Positions 23,509 through 32,353 of a stretch of 64,000 nucleotides of DNA are shown here, piece after piece; positions within the stretch are counted from its first letter, which is position 1; every line of letters begins with the position of its first letter. Origin of the DNA: Sphingomonas sp. Leaf33 (GTDB taxonomy: Bacteria; Pseudomonadota; Alphaproteobacteria; Sphingomonadales; Sphingomonadaceae); contig NZ_LMLB01000001.1 of NCBI RefSeq assembly GCF_001421785.1, positions 1,972,129 to 2,036,128 of the forward strand, written 5' to 3'. The position numbers and the translations under genes were made by a program. Under the pieces are notes generated by a model that was not told the DNA's origin, searched no databases, and saw only the letters and a list, made by a program, of their open reading frames with translations.

Positions 23509-24619
23509 CGAAAACCTCCTTCGGGATATGCGTGATCCGGCAGGCGAGGTCCGCCTCGCCGCTTGCGACGACGTAGTGAGCGCCCCCATCGGCGATGCCG
23601 GTCGTGAAGACGACACCGTCGAGGTACATCAGGTCGCGGATCGGGTCGGTCAGCGCGGGCGCGGGTTCGAGCAGCGGGCTGTGTTCGTTCGCGACGGTTT
23701 TCGATGGGTCGTCCCGGTCTAGGATCGACCAATAGGTGCGGTAGATGCCGACGACGCCCGACGGCTCGACCCCGTGCCATAGCGTCAGCCAGCCGCGATC
23801 GGTCAGGACCGGCGGCGTGCCCCCGCCCATTCGCGCCGTCGCCAGCGTGGCGGCATGGGGGCGGATGCCCGGCGCGTCGTGCGGCTTCCAGTGCAGGGCA
23901 TCGGGGGATGTCGCCAGATTGATTGACGGCCCCGCACGCCACTCGCTGTCGGGCGGATAGGCGAAATACAGATCGCCCAGCGGCCGGGTCTGTGCCCAGA
24001 ACCTGCCCTGCGGCTGGCCCTCGAAAATCAGCATGTCCTTGTTCTGGTGGTCGAGGACGATCCCCTCCAGCGTCCACTCCATCGCGTCGGTCGAAGTGTA
24101 GAGCGTCGTCGAATGCCGCTCCGGGCTGACCGAACAGGTCGTCATCAGGTAGCGACCATCGACCCGGCTGATCCGCGCGTCCTCGACGCCGTAGCATTGA
24201 TAGGCCGCGCGCGGCTCGATAGCCCGGTCATAATGGATGGCGACGATGTCGAGCCCGTCGGGCGTCATCTCGACCGGCAGCAGCCAGCTGAGCGAAGTCA
24301 GCGCCATGACCTTCCACCCGGCCTGCCGCATCATGAACTTCCGCGGATCCTTGGTATCGACCTGTTCCAACGGCCAGGCGTCTAGCGTGTAGCCGTCGCC
24401 CGTCCAGCGGATCGCATGGATGTGCCCGTCGTGGATCGGTTTCCGCAGCGCCTCCGCGACACGCACCATCAGGAGCAGATTGCCGTTCGCCAGCCGCGTC
24501 ATGCCGGGATTGAACGCGCCCAGCACATAGGTCTCGGCATCGAAATGCCCGCGCAGAGGCGAGCGGCTCAGGTCGATGTCGGCGGGCGTAAAGACCAGCC
24601 GGTCGATCGCGAACGTCAT
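23501..24619 (-). CDS. GH130-like glycosidase/phosphorylase family protein
   Basis: 372 aa. NPGMTRLANGNLLLMVRV near residue 40 and YGVEDARISRVDGRYLMT near residue 142 match the five-bladed beta-propeller family GH130 (beta-mannoside phosphorylases and relatives), which cleaves mannosides with phosphate. HSTTLYTSTDAMEWTLEG and GGGTPPVLTDRGWLTLWHG are further blade repeats. No signal peptide is visible, so it is cytoplasmic. The ATG overlaps the stop of the upstream SDR gene by 4 bp, and the LigT-like gene overlaps its end, giving a three-gene unit. Substrate is not assignable from sequence. Confidence 0.85.
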   Translation of the reverse strand: MTFAIDRLVFTPADIDLSRSPLRGHFDAETYVLGAFNPGMTRLANGNLLLMVRVAEALRKPIHDGHIHAIRWTGDGYTLDAWPLEQVDTKDPRKFMMRQAGWKVMALTSLSWLLPVEMTPDGLDIVAIHYDRAIEPRAAYQCYGVEDARISRVDGRYLMTTCSVSPERHSTTLYTSTDAMEWTLEGIVLDHQNKDMLIFEGQPQGRFWAQTRPLGDLYFAYPPDSEWRAGPSINLATSPDALHWKPHDAPGIRPHAATLATARMGGGTPPVLTDRGWLTLWHGVEPSGVVGIYRTYWSILDRDDPSKTVANEHSPLLEPAPALTDPIRDLMYLDGVVFTTGIADGGAHYVVASGEADLACRITHIPKEVFAV

Positions 24620-25368
24620 TCGCCCTCCTGATCGCGCGGGACGATCGTGATCTGCTGGACGACCGTGCGCTGCGGCTGCGTCAGGACATAATGGACGCCG
24701 ACGGCGATGTCCTCGGCGCGCAGCATCGTTTGCTTGGCGATCATCTCGCGCTGTTTCTCAGGCGGCAAGTCGGGCTGCTGCATGTCGGCGCCGGTCTTGC
24801 CCGGTTCGACCAGCGAGACGCGGACGCCCTTCGGCCCGACCTCGCGGCGCAGCGCCTCGGCAAAGCCGGCGATGCCCGCCTTGATGCCGGCATAGACGGT
24901 CGACCCCGGACCCAGGACATGCGCCGACATCGATCCCGTCAGCACCAGATCGGTCGCGCCGGCCTCGATCGCGGCGTGCGCGCTCATCAGGTAGGCGGTG
25001 AAATCGGTCGCGATGGCGTAGCGCACGGCATCCGCGCTCATATCCGTCAGCCCCTCGGCCGCGACGGCGGCATTGATGACGGCAACGTCTATTCCGCCGA
25101 GCGCCCGCCCCGCTTCCTCGAAATAGCGCGCGACCGCGCCGTCTTCGGCCAGGTCGATGCTCGTGCCCTGCCCCTCGCCGACATCCGCGATGCGGTCGAG
25201 CGCGTCCTGCAGATGGTGCGGATCGCGTCCGCAAATGTGCAGGCGCGCGCCTTCGGACGCCAGCAGCACGGCGATCGCGCGACCGATGCCGGTGGTGCCG
25301 CCGGTCACGACAACCCGCCGCCCTTTGAGTGACGTCATGGCGGTATGCGCGTCGGACGCGTCGGTCAT
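24616..25368 (-). CDS. SDR family oxidoreductase
   Basis: 250 aa. VVVTGGTTGIGRAIAVLL (TGxxxGIG) binds the dinucleotide, NAAVAAEG is the NAG-like motif, and VYAGIKAGIAG is the YxxxK catalytic pair, with the active Ser in TGSMSAH. These are the features of classical NAD(P)H-dependent short-chain dehydrogenases. The ATG at 25368 has GGGAG 8 bases upstream; an internal ATG at 25338 is possible. It is first in a compact minus-strand unit with the GH130-like and LigT-like genes, so it may act on a sugar-derived substrate, but that is only context. Confidence 0.92.
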   Translation of the reverse strand: MTDASDAHTAMTSLKGRRVVVTGGTTGIGRAIAVLLASEGARLHICGRDPHHLQDALDRIADVGEGQGTSIDLAEDGAVARYFEEAGRALGGIDVAVINAAVAAEGLTDMSADAVRYAIATDFTAYLMSAHAAIEAGATDLVLTGSMSAHVLGPGSTVYAGIKAGIAGFAEALRREVGPKGVRVSLVEPGKTGADMQQPDLPPEKQREMIAKQTMLRAEDIAVGVHYVLTQPQRTVVQQITIVPRDQEGE

Positions 25369-25401
25369 TCTTCGTCTCCCGGGATGTCGGGCAACAAAGG
25401 A

Positions 25402-26295
25402 TCAGGCGGGCACCGGTTCCAGCACTTTGTCGAGCAGGCGCGATATCGCCCTGATCGACGTTGGCTCGTCGAGCGTCGGGGCATGGCCGACCGCAGGCAC
25501 CGTTACGACATCTGCCCGGCCGCCCAGCCGCACGCCCATCGCCGCGGCGGTCTTCTCCGACAGGATGTCGGACCGCTCGCCGCGCAGGACCAGCGCCGGT
25601 CGTCCGGCCAGCGCATCCAGCGTCCGCCACATGTCCGGCCCCGCCTCGTTCCCCGGCATCCGGAACGGCTCGGCGATGCGCATGTCATAGTCGAGCACGA
25701 TGCGACCCGCCGAGTTCAACCGGTACAACCGCTTCGCCATCGCAAGCCAGCCCTCGATCGTATAGTCGGGGAACACGTCCGAATTCGCCTCCGCCAGCGC
25801 GCGCGCCGCGTGCAGCCAGGTCGGGTGCCACGTGTTCCTGCCGACATAGCCACGGATGCGCGACAGTCCGGCCGCCTCGATCTCCGGCCCGACGTCGTTC
25901 AGCAGCGCGCCGGCGATGCGATTGCGCTCGACCGACGCCAGCAGCATCGTCACGATCCCGCCGAGCGACGTGCCGAACGCAACGAAGCGTTCGATCCCCT
26001 GATCCTCCAGCAACGCCTCGACGTCCTGGAGGTAGGTGAGCGGGACATAGCTCATCGGATCCTTGGCCGACTGGCTCTCGCCCCGGCCGCGAAAATCGAG
26101 GGCAAGCACGCGCCAGTCGGGCGCCAGCCGCTCGGCCAGCGAGGCATAGTCGCGGGCGTTGCGGGTCAGCCCGGGCAGGCACAGGATCAGCGGGCGCCCG
26201 TCGCCACCGCCGGTGTAGTCGCGGTAGTGCAGCCGAAGGCCGTCGCGCGATTCCCAATAGGCGTCGGCATAGGGGCGGTTGCGCTGGTCGGCCAT
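25402..26295 (-). CDS. Alpha/beta hydrolase
   Basis: 297 aa from the ATG at 26295 (MADQRNRPYADAYW); a longer frame reaches 26331 but would overlap the divergent selO start. LCLPGLTRNARDYASLAERL contains the oxyanion loop, FRGRGESQ is the typical strand-4 motif, and FGTSLGGIV is the GxSxG nucleophile elbow. The acid Asp is probably in VLRGERSDILS, and the catalytic His in VPAVGHAPTLDEP. The alpha/beta-hydrolase family is large (esterases, C-C hydrolases, dehalogenases), so no substrate is proposed. Only 18 bp separate its start from the divergent selO start. Confidence 0.92.
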   Translation of the reverse strand: MADQRNRPYADAYWESRDGLRLHYRDYTGGGDGRPLILCLPGLTRNARDYASLAERLAPDWRVLALDFRGRGESQSAKDPMSYVPLTYLQDVEALLEDQGIERFVAFGTSLGGIVTMLLASVERNRIAGALLNDVGPEIEAAGLSRIRGYVGRNTWHPTWLHAARALAEANSDVFPDYTIEGWLAMAKRLYRLNSAGRIVLDYDMRIAEPFRMPGNEAGPDMWRTLDALAGRPALVLRGERSDILSEKTAAAMGVRLGGRADVVTVPAVGHAPTLDEPTSIRAISRLLDKVLEPVPA

Positions 26296-26313
26296 GGCCA
26301 CCCATATCGCGGC

Positions 26314-27663
26314 ATGGCCAGCAGACTGCAACCGTCACGCGCGATCCTCGATCTGGGCGACGAATTCTACGATCCCGTCGCCGCGGCGGACTTCCCGCAG
26401 ACGATCCTCCGGTTCCGGAACGACCGCGCCGCAGCGGAAGTCGGGCTGGAGGGCTTGAGCGATGCGGCGTGGGTCCGCCATTTCGGCCGGTTCGCGCCTC
26501 TGCCCGGCAGCCTCGATCAGCCGCTGGCGCTGCGCTATCACGGGCACCAGTTCCGCACCTACAACCCCAACATCGGCGATGGCCGCGGCTTCCTGTTCGC
26601 GCAGGTACGGGACATGAACGGACGGCTGATGGACCTTGGCACCAAGGGAACGGGCCAGACGCCGTGGAGCCGGTTCGGTGACGGGCGCCTGACGCTCAAA
26701 GGTGGCGTGCGCGAAGTGCTTGCAACCGAGATGTTGCAAGCACTTGGCGTCGATACCTCGCGCAGTTTCTCGCTGATCGAGACGGGCGAGGCACTGGAGC
26801 GCGGTGACGAACCCTCGCCCACCCGCTCCGCCGTTCTCGTCCGTCTGAGCCACGGTCATATCCGCATCGGCACCTTCCAACGGCTCGCGTATCTGCGCGA
26901 TGCGGATACTATGGCGCGGTTGGTCGATTATGTGCTGGGCAAGCTTTACGGCGAACCCGGCGGCGATCCCGTTCGCCTGCTCCAGCATGTCGTCGCGCGC
27001 GCGGCCCGGCTGGCGGCGAGCTACATGGCGGCGGGGTTCGTCCACGGCGTGCTCAATTCCGACAACATCAACGTGACCGGCGAAAGCTTCGATTACGGCC
27101 CCTGGCGCTTCACCCCGACCTGGGACCCGGGCCATGTCGCGGCCTATTTCGACCATGCGGGGCTCTACGCCTTCGGTCGCCAGCCCGAGGCGATCCATTG
27201 GGACGTCATGCAACTGGCCGTCAGCCTGCGCGTCCTGACCGACGCCGAACCATTGATCGCGGCGCTGGAGGCGTTTCCCGACCTCTATCAGAGCGAAGTC
27301 ACCGCAGCGCTCCTGTGGCGGCTTGGTATCATGCCGCGGGGAACGACCGAGGACCGCGCGCTGGTCCAGGCGATCGAACCCGTGCTGCGTGCCACCGAAA
27401 CGCCGATCGACCGCTTCTTCTTCGATGCCTTTGGTGGTCGCCTGCCCGATCGCTATGACGAGCCCTTCGCCGGCGTGCGCGCCGCGCTCACCCCCTACCG
27501 CCCGCGCAAGTGTCGCAGCGACACCTACTGGTCGGGCGAGCCCTGCTCGATGCTGATTGACGAGGTCGAGACGCTCTGGTCGGCGATCGACGAGCGGGAC
27601 GACTGGGCACCGTTCGACGCCAAGCTGGCGGCGATCCGCGCGATGGGCGAAGCGCTCGCCTGA
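26314..27663 (+). CDS. selO: Protein adenylyltransferase SelO (YdiU/UPF0061 family)
   Basis: 449 aa, slightly shorter than E. coli YdiU (478). ALRYHGHQFRTYNPNIGDGRG, DLGTKGTGQTPWSRFGDG, LKGGVREVLATEMLQALGVD, FVHGVLNSDNINVTGESFDYGPWRF and FDHAGLYAFGRQPE are hallmark SelO blocks. SelO is a pseudokinase fold that transfers AMP from ATP to protein Ser/Thr/Tyr and is linked to oxidative-stress responses. The HGVLNSDN and DYGP segments carry the metal-binding and catalytic residues. The start is taken at the ATG beginning MASRLQPSR. It is followed 43 bp later by astD on the same strand. Confidence 0.96.
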   Translation: MASRLQPSRAILDLGDEFYDPVAAADFPQTILRFRNDRAAAEVGLEGLSDAAWVRHFGRFAPLPGSLDQPLALRYHGHQFRTYNPNIGDGRGFLFAQVRDMNGRLMDLGTKGTGQTPWSRFGDGRLTLKGGVREVLATEMLQALGVDTSRSFSLIETGEALERGDEPSPTRSAVLVRLSHGHIRIGTFQRLAYLRDADTMARLVDYVLGKLYGEPGGDPVRLLQHVVARAARLAASYMAAGFVHGVLNSDNINVTGESFDYGPWRFTPTWDPGHVAAYFDHAGLYAFGRQPEAIHWDVMQLAVSLRVLTDAEPLIAALEAFPDLYQSEVTAALLWRLGIMPRGTTEDRALVQAIEPVLRATETPIDRFFFDAFGGRLPDRYDEPFAGVRAALTPYRPRKCRSDTYWSGEPCSMLIDEVETLWSAIDERDDWAPFDAKLAAIRAMGEALA

Positions 27664-27706
27664 CGTTCCCCTTGGCAATCCGCGACTTTCCCGGCAGACA
27701 CCCGCC

Positions 27707-29134
27707 ATGGCGGGCCAAGAAATCATTTCTACCGAACCGGCAACCGGCGCGATCCTGTGGCGACGGATGCCCGACGACGTCGACACCGAGGTCGCCCGCG
27801 CACGTGAAAGCTGGCCCGCCTGGGCCTCGCAACCGCTCGCCTACCGCATCGAGACGCTGCGCCGCTTCGCCAACGTCGTGCGCCAGCGAACCGATGCCTT
27901 TACCGACCTGATCGCGCGTGAAACCGGCAAGCCGCTGTGGGATGCGCGGACCGAAGTCGAGGCGGTGATCGCCAAGGTCGACATTTCGGTCACCGCATAT
28001 TCCGAGCGCACCGGCCAGCGCCGCAGCGAAACGCCGATGAATGCGCGGATGGCGCTGCGGCACAAGCCGCACGGCGTGCTCGCGGTACTGGGCCCCTATA
28101 ACTTCCCCGCGCACCTGCCCAACGGCCACATCGTGCCTGCGCTGCTGGCGGGCAATGCGGTGGTGTTCAAGCCGTCGGAAAAGACGCCGGCCTCGGGCGA
28201 ATTCCTGGTCCAGTGCCTCCATGCCGCCGGCGTGCCGGAGGGCTGCATCCGGCTGGTGGTCGGCGGCGCGGACGAGGGCAAGGCGCTGGCCGCGCATGAC
28301 GGCATCGACGGACTGCTGTTCACCGGCTCCGCGCGCACCGGCCTGGCGCTCAACCGCCTCTATGCCGACCGCCCGGAGAAAATCCTGGCGCTCGAGATGG
28401 GCGGCAACAATCCGATCGTCGTCTGGGACCAGCCCGACCTCTATTCCGCGGCCGTGCTGGTCGTGCAGTCCGCGTTCACCACGTCGGGCCAGCGCTGCAC
28501 CGCAGGTCGCCGGCTGATCGTCGACGAGCGGCTGGCCGATCCGCTGATCGCCGAGATCGATACGCTGTGCCGCCGGATGATCGTCGGCGAACCGCACGCC
28601 GATCCGCAACCGTTCATGGGCCCGGTGATCGACAACGACACCGCCGACATGCTGACCGAAAGCTTCCTGGCGCTGATGACGATGGGCGGCCGCCCGCTGA
28701 AGCACCTCGAACGCCCGATCGCCGACCGCCCGTTCCTGACGCCGTCGCTGATCGACATGACCGGCGCGCGCGATCGACCCGATGTCGAACTGTTCGGCCC
28801 GATCCTGCAGATCCATCGTGCCAAGACCTACGAGGAGGCACTAAACGAGGCCAATGCGACGCGCTATGGTCTGTCCGCCTCGCTCATCAGCCAGGACCCC
28901 AAGCTGTACGATGCGTTCTGGGCGAACATCCGGGCGGGCATCATCAACTGGAACCGCCCGACCAATGGCGCGGCGTCGAGTGCGCCGTTCGGCGGGATCG
29001 GCTGGTCGGGCAACCATCGCCCGGCGGCCTATTACGCCGCCGACTATTGCGCCTATCCTGTCGCCAGCAACGAGGCCGAGCAGGCCCGCGCGTCGATCGG
29101 GATCGGCCTCAGGGATATCGACGGAAACCGGTGA
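27707..29134 (+). CDS. astD: N-succinylglutamate 5-semialdehyde dehydrogenase
   Basis: 475 aa, an aldehyde dehydrogenase. GPYNFPAHLPNGHIVPALLA, FKPSEKTPASGE and LALEMGGNNPIVV (ALDH Glu) are present, and TTSGQRCTAGRRL holds the catalytic Cys. PYNFPAHLPNGHIVPAL and the GGNNP variant distinguish AstD from other ALDHs. It performs the fourth step of the arginine succinyltransferase pathway, oxidising succinylglutamate semialdehyde to N-succinylglutamate with NAD. The astA and astB genes lie about 15 kb away in another operon, so the pathway is split. No astC is seen in the window. Confidence 0.95.
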   Translation: MAGQEIISTEPATGAILWRRMPDDVDTEVARARESWPAWASQPLAYRIETLRRFANVVRQRTDAFTDLIARETGKPLWDARTEVEAVIAKVDISVTAYSERTGQRRSETPMNARMALRHKPHGVLAVLGPYNFPAHLPNGHIVPALLAGNAVVFKPSEKTPASGEFLVQCLHAAGVPEGCIRLVVGGADEGKALAAHDGIDGLLFTGSARTGLALNRLYADRPEKILALEMGGNNPIVVWDQPDLYSAAVLVVQSAFTTSGQRCTAGRRLIVDERLADPLIAEIDTLCRRMIVGEPHADPQPFMGPVIDNDTADMLTESFLALMTMGGRPLKHLERPIADRPFLTPSLIDMTGARDRPDVELFGPILQIHRAKTYEEALNEANATRYGLSASLISQDPKLYDAFWANIRAGIINWNRPTNGAASSAPFGGIGWSGNHRPAAYYAADYCAYPVASNEAEQARASIGIGLRDIDGNR

Positions 29135-29222
29135 TTTCGCCCCGGCGGACAAACTTTCCTACCGCCGACCCAAGCATCGCTGGTTTGCGAGCCGGCGCGA
29201 CCGGCCCCATCTCGCCGACATC

Positions 29223-30011
29223 ATGGCGACCCTTCTCGATCCCATCGCCCGCGGGCGTGTCATCCTTGTCGGCGCAGGCCCCGGCGACCCCGGTCTGCTG
29301 ACCGTCCGAGCGGTCGAGGCGCTGAAATCCGCCGATGTGGTCGTCCACGACGGCTTGATCGATCCGCGCGTGCTCGATATCGCGCCGCCGACCGCGCACC
29401 GCATCTCGGTGGCCAAGCAACGCAACCGGCACACGCTGCCGCAGGAGGGCATCAACGCCCTAATTCTCGCGCACGTCCGGCTGGGACAGGTCGTCGTGCG
29501 GTTGAAGGGCGGCGATCCCTTCATCTTCGGTCGCGGCGGTGAGGAAGTCGAGGCGGTGCGTGACGCCGGCCTGCCGGTCGAGGTCATCCCGGGCGTGTCG
29601 GCGGCACTCGGCTGCGCAGCCGAGGCGATGCTGCCGCTGACGCACCGCGACTGGTCGTCGGCGGTCAGCTTCGTCGCCGGCCAGTGCAAGGGTTTGAACG
29701 AGCAGGACTGGTCGGGCCTGGCCGGCAAGGGCCGGACACTCGTCATCTACATGGGCGTCGCGACCTGCACCGCGATCGCCGACAAGCTGATGGCGGACGG
29801 CGTCGCCCCCGACATGCCCGTCGCGGTGCTGGAGAAGGGCACGCTGACCAGCCACCGTGCCCTGCGCACGCTGCTGGCCGATCTTGGCGACATGGTCGTG
29901 CGTGAGAGCGTCGGCAGCCCGGCGATCATCGTCGTCGGCGAGGTCGTGCTGCTGGCGGACGCCGATGACCGGCTCGGCAAACTTGCCGCCCAGGCCGAGG
30001 TTCTGGCGTGA
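29223..30011 (+). CDS. cobA: Uroporphyrinogen-III C-methyltransferase (SUMT)
   Basis: 262 aa, methyltransferase-only form without the CysG dehydrogenase half. VILVGAGPGDPGLLTVRAVE, VVHDGLID, VVRLKGGDPFIFGRGGEE, VIPGVSAALG, PLTHRD and VIYMG are the family's conserved loops binding SAM and uroporphyrinogen III. It makes precorrin-2 for siroheme, the cofactor of the sulfite reductase encoded two genes downstream. It overlaps the DUF2849 gene by 4 bp. Its position opening the sulfur operon supports the siroheme role rather than cobalamin synthesis. Confidence 0.95.
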   Translation: MATLLDPIARGRVILVGAGPGDPGLLTVRAVEALKSADVVVHDGLIDPRVLDIAPPTAHRISVAKQRNRHTLPQEGINALILAHVRLGQVVVRLKGGDPFIFGRGGEEVEAVRDAGLPVEVIPGVSAALGCAAEAMLPLTHRDWSSAVSFVAGQCKGLNEQDWSGLAGKGRTLVIYMGVATCTAIADKLMADGVAPDMPVAVLEKGTLTSHRALRTLLADLGDMVVRESVGSPAIIVVGEVVLLADADDRLGKLAAQAEVLA

Positions 30012-30304
30012 AGCTGTTGACCGGAAACGATCTTGCCAGCGGCGACGTCGTCTGGTGGACCGGCCGCGATTGGTCGCGCCACGTCGAGGATGCCGCGGAT
30101 GTGGCGGACGGCGGCGAGAGCATCGGCCGGGCCGAGGAGGGCGCGCGCCGCGTCACCGGCCCGTACGTGATCGATGCCGCTGCGACGCCTCAGGGTCCCC
30201 GCCCCGCTCACATCAAGGACCGCATCCGCGCGCTCGGCCCGACCGTCCGCCCCGACCTGACGCTCAAGCCCGCCGACCCGTCGGTCGGGGATTGGATCAT
30301 CTGA
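30008..30304 (+). CDS. DUF2849 domain protein
   Basis: 98 aa. MKLLTGNDLASGDVVWWTG and the C-terminal PRPAHIKDRIRALGPTVRPDL match DUF2849, a small protein regularly encoded between SUMT and sulfite reductase in alphaproteobacteria. It overlaps both neighbours (4 bp with cobA, 1 bp with cysI). No biochemical role is established; the context suggests a helper of sulfite reductase maturation or activity. Confidence 0.88.
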   Translation: MKLLTGNDLASGDVVWWTGRDWSRHVEDAADVADGGESIGRAEEGARRVTGPYVIDAAATPQGPRPAHIKDRIRALGPTVRPDLTLKPADPSVGDWII

Positions 30305-31935
30305 TGTACCGTTACGACCAATATGACCAACGCCTCGTCGACACGCGCGTCGAGGAATTCCGCGATCAGGTGCAACGACGCCTGTCGGGCGCCCTGAGCG
30401 AGGACCAGTTCAAGCCGTTGCGGCTGATGAACGGCCTGTACCTGCAACTCCACGCGTACATGCTGCGGGTCGCGGTGCCCTATGGCACGCTCGACAGCCG
30501 TCAGATGCGGATGCTCGGCCATATCGCGCGCAGGTACGACCGCGGCTACGGCCACTTCACCACCCGCCAGAACATCCAGTTCAACTGGATCAAGCTGGAA
30601 GACGCACCCGAAATTCTCGCCGAATTGGCGACGGCGCAGATGCACGCCATCCAGACAAGCGGCAACTGCATCCGCAACATCTCGTCGGACCAGTTCGCCG
30701 GCGCCGCTGCCGACGAAGTCACCGATCCGCGCCCGTGGGCCGAGCTGCTCCGTCAGTGGAGCACCTTCCACCCCGAGTTCAGCTATCTGCCGCGCAAGTT
30801 CAAGATCGCGGTCATCGCCAGCGACACCGACCGTGCGGCAATGCGGCTGCACGACATCGGCATCCAGCTGGTCGAACGTGACGGGCAGATCGGCGCGCGT
30901 GTCTTCGCCGGTGGCGGCATGGGTCGCACGCCAATGATCGCGGCCGAAATCAACGATTTCGTGCCGGCATCGGAGATCCTGTCGTATCTGGAGGCGTGCC
31001 TGCGGGTCTACAACCGACACGGCCGACGCGATAACATCTACAAGGCGCGGATCAAGATCCTGATCCACGATCTGGGCGCTGCGGAATACGCTCGCCAGGT
31101 CGCCGAGGAACATGCCGGCCTGAAGGTGCTCGACCTCGATCCGCCAGCCGCGGAACTGGAGCGGATCACGGCGATGTTCGGTGCGCCGGCGTTCCAGAAG
31201 GACGCACCAACCGACCTTGACCGCAGCGATCCGGACTTCGCCGTCTGGGTCGATCAGAACGTCTCGCCACACAAGCAGCCGGGCTACGGCATCGTCACGA
31301 TCAGCCTGAAGCCGATCGGCGGCATACCCGGCGATGCATCGGCCGACCAGATTGACGTCATGGCGGACCTGGCCGAACGCTACAGCTTCGACGAGTTGCG
31401 TGTGACGCACGCCCAGAACATCGTCCTGCCGCATGTCGCGACACGCGATCTGCACGCGATCTGGACCGTGCTGCGGGAGGCCGGGCTGGCCGAGGCGAAC
31501 CTGGACCTCATCAGCGACATCATCGCCTGCCCCGGCCTCGATTACTGCGCGCTCGCCAACGCGCGCTCGATCCCGCTCGCGCAGAAGATCGCGACCCGCT
31601 TCGGCAAGGCCGGGCGCCAGGAGGAACTTGGCGAGCTGAAGCTGAAGATCTCGGGGTGCATCAACGCCTGCGGCCACCATCACGCCGGGCACATCGGCAT
31701 TCTGGGCGTCGATAAGAAAGGCACCGAAAACTACCAGCTGCTGCTCGGCGGATCGGGCGCGGAGGATGTGAGCCTCGCCAAGATCACCGGGCCCGGCTTT
31801 GACGAGGACGGCGTGGTCGATGCGATCGAGAAGGTCACCGACCTGTATCTCGCCCGCCGCGACACCGGGGAACGCTTCCTCGACACCTATCGCCGGCTCG
31901 GCATGGAGCCGTTCAAGGAGGCGATCTATGGCTGA
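30304..31935 (+). CDS. cysI: Sulfite (or nitrite) reductase hemoprotein
   Basis: 543 aa. The siroheme/4Fe-4S signature is present as IACPGLDYCALA (Cys-x5-Cys) and KISGCINACGHHHAGHIG (Cys-x3-Cys). The N-terminal half has GHFTTRQNIQFNWIKLEDAP, and GNCIRNISSDQFAG is the substrate-site repeat. It reduces sulfite to sulfide with six electrons. There is no flavoprotein gene (cysJ) nearby, so electrons may come from ferredoxin. The neighbours cobA, cysH, DUF2849 and DUF934 favour sulfite over nitrite. The ATG overlaps the preceding TGA by one base. Confidence 0.93.
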   Translation: MYRYDQYDQRLVDTRVEEFRDQVQRRLSGALSEDQFKPLRLMNGLYLQLHAYMLRVAVPYGTLDSRQMRMLGHIARRYDRGYGHFTTRQNIQFNWIKLEDAPEILAELATAQMHAIQTSGNCIRNISSDQFAGAAADEVTDPRPWAELLRQWSTFHPEFSYLPRKFKIAVIASDTDRAAMRLHDIGIQLVERDGQIGARVFAGGGMGRTPMIAAEINDFVPASEILSYLEACLRVYNRHGRRDNIYKARIKILIHDLGAAEYARQVAEEHAGLKVLDLDPPAAELERITAMFGAPAFQKDAPTDLDRSDPDFAVWVDQNVSPHKQPGYGIVTISLKPIGGIPGDASADQIDVMADLAERYSFDELRVTHAQNIVLPHVATRDLHAIWTVLREAGLAEANLDLISDIIACPGLDYCALANARSIPLAQKIATRFGKAGRQEELGELKLKISGCINACGHHHAGHIGILGVDKKGTENYQLLLGGSGAEDVSLAKITGPGFDEDGVVDAIEKVTDLYLARRDTGERFLDTYRRLGMEPFKEAIYG

Positions 31936-32353
31936 GCTGCTGCGCTACCGCGACGATGCCGCGCATGAGGAGCCGGCAGTCACGCTCGACGCCTTCGTCG
32001 GCCAGTACGACGCGCAGGCCGTGCGCGTCGAATCGGGTGACGACATCCGCGTACTGTTGCCGCATCTCGCGCAGATCCGGCTGATCGAGGTCGCCTTTCC
32101 CGGCTATCGCGACGGCCGCGGCTACTCGACCGCGCGGACGCTCCGGGAAGCCGGGTACACCGGCGAATTGCGCGCGCAGGGGGACGTTCTCGTCGATCAG
32201 ATCCCGCTGATGCGCCGCTGCGGGTTCGACAGTTTTGCCCCCGAAGCCCCGGTTGATCCCGCTGCGCTGGAACGCGCACTCGGACGCTACGACGCCGTCT
32301 ATCAGCGTGCGGCCGACGACCGTGTACCGGTATGGAGACTACGCCATGGCTAG
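31928..32353 (+). CDS. DUF934 domain protein
   Basis: 141 aa, overlapping cysI by 8 bp and cysH by 8 bp. IRLIEVAFPGYRDGRGYSTA, LREAGYTGELRAQGDVLVDQ and MRRCGFDSF are the conserved DUF934 blocks. The family is almost always next to cysI or cysH in alpha- and betaproteobacteria, implying a role in assimilatory sulfite reduction. Mechanism is unknown. Confidence 0.92.
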   Translation: MAELLRYRDDAAHEEPAVTLDAFVGQYDAQAVRVESGDDIRVLLPHLAQIRLIEVAFPGYRDGRGYSTARTLREAGYTGELRAQGDVLVDQIPLMRRCGFDSFAPEAPVDPAALERALGRYDAVYQRAADDRVPVWRLRHG

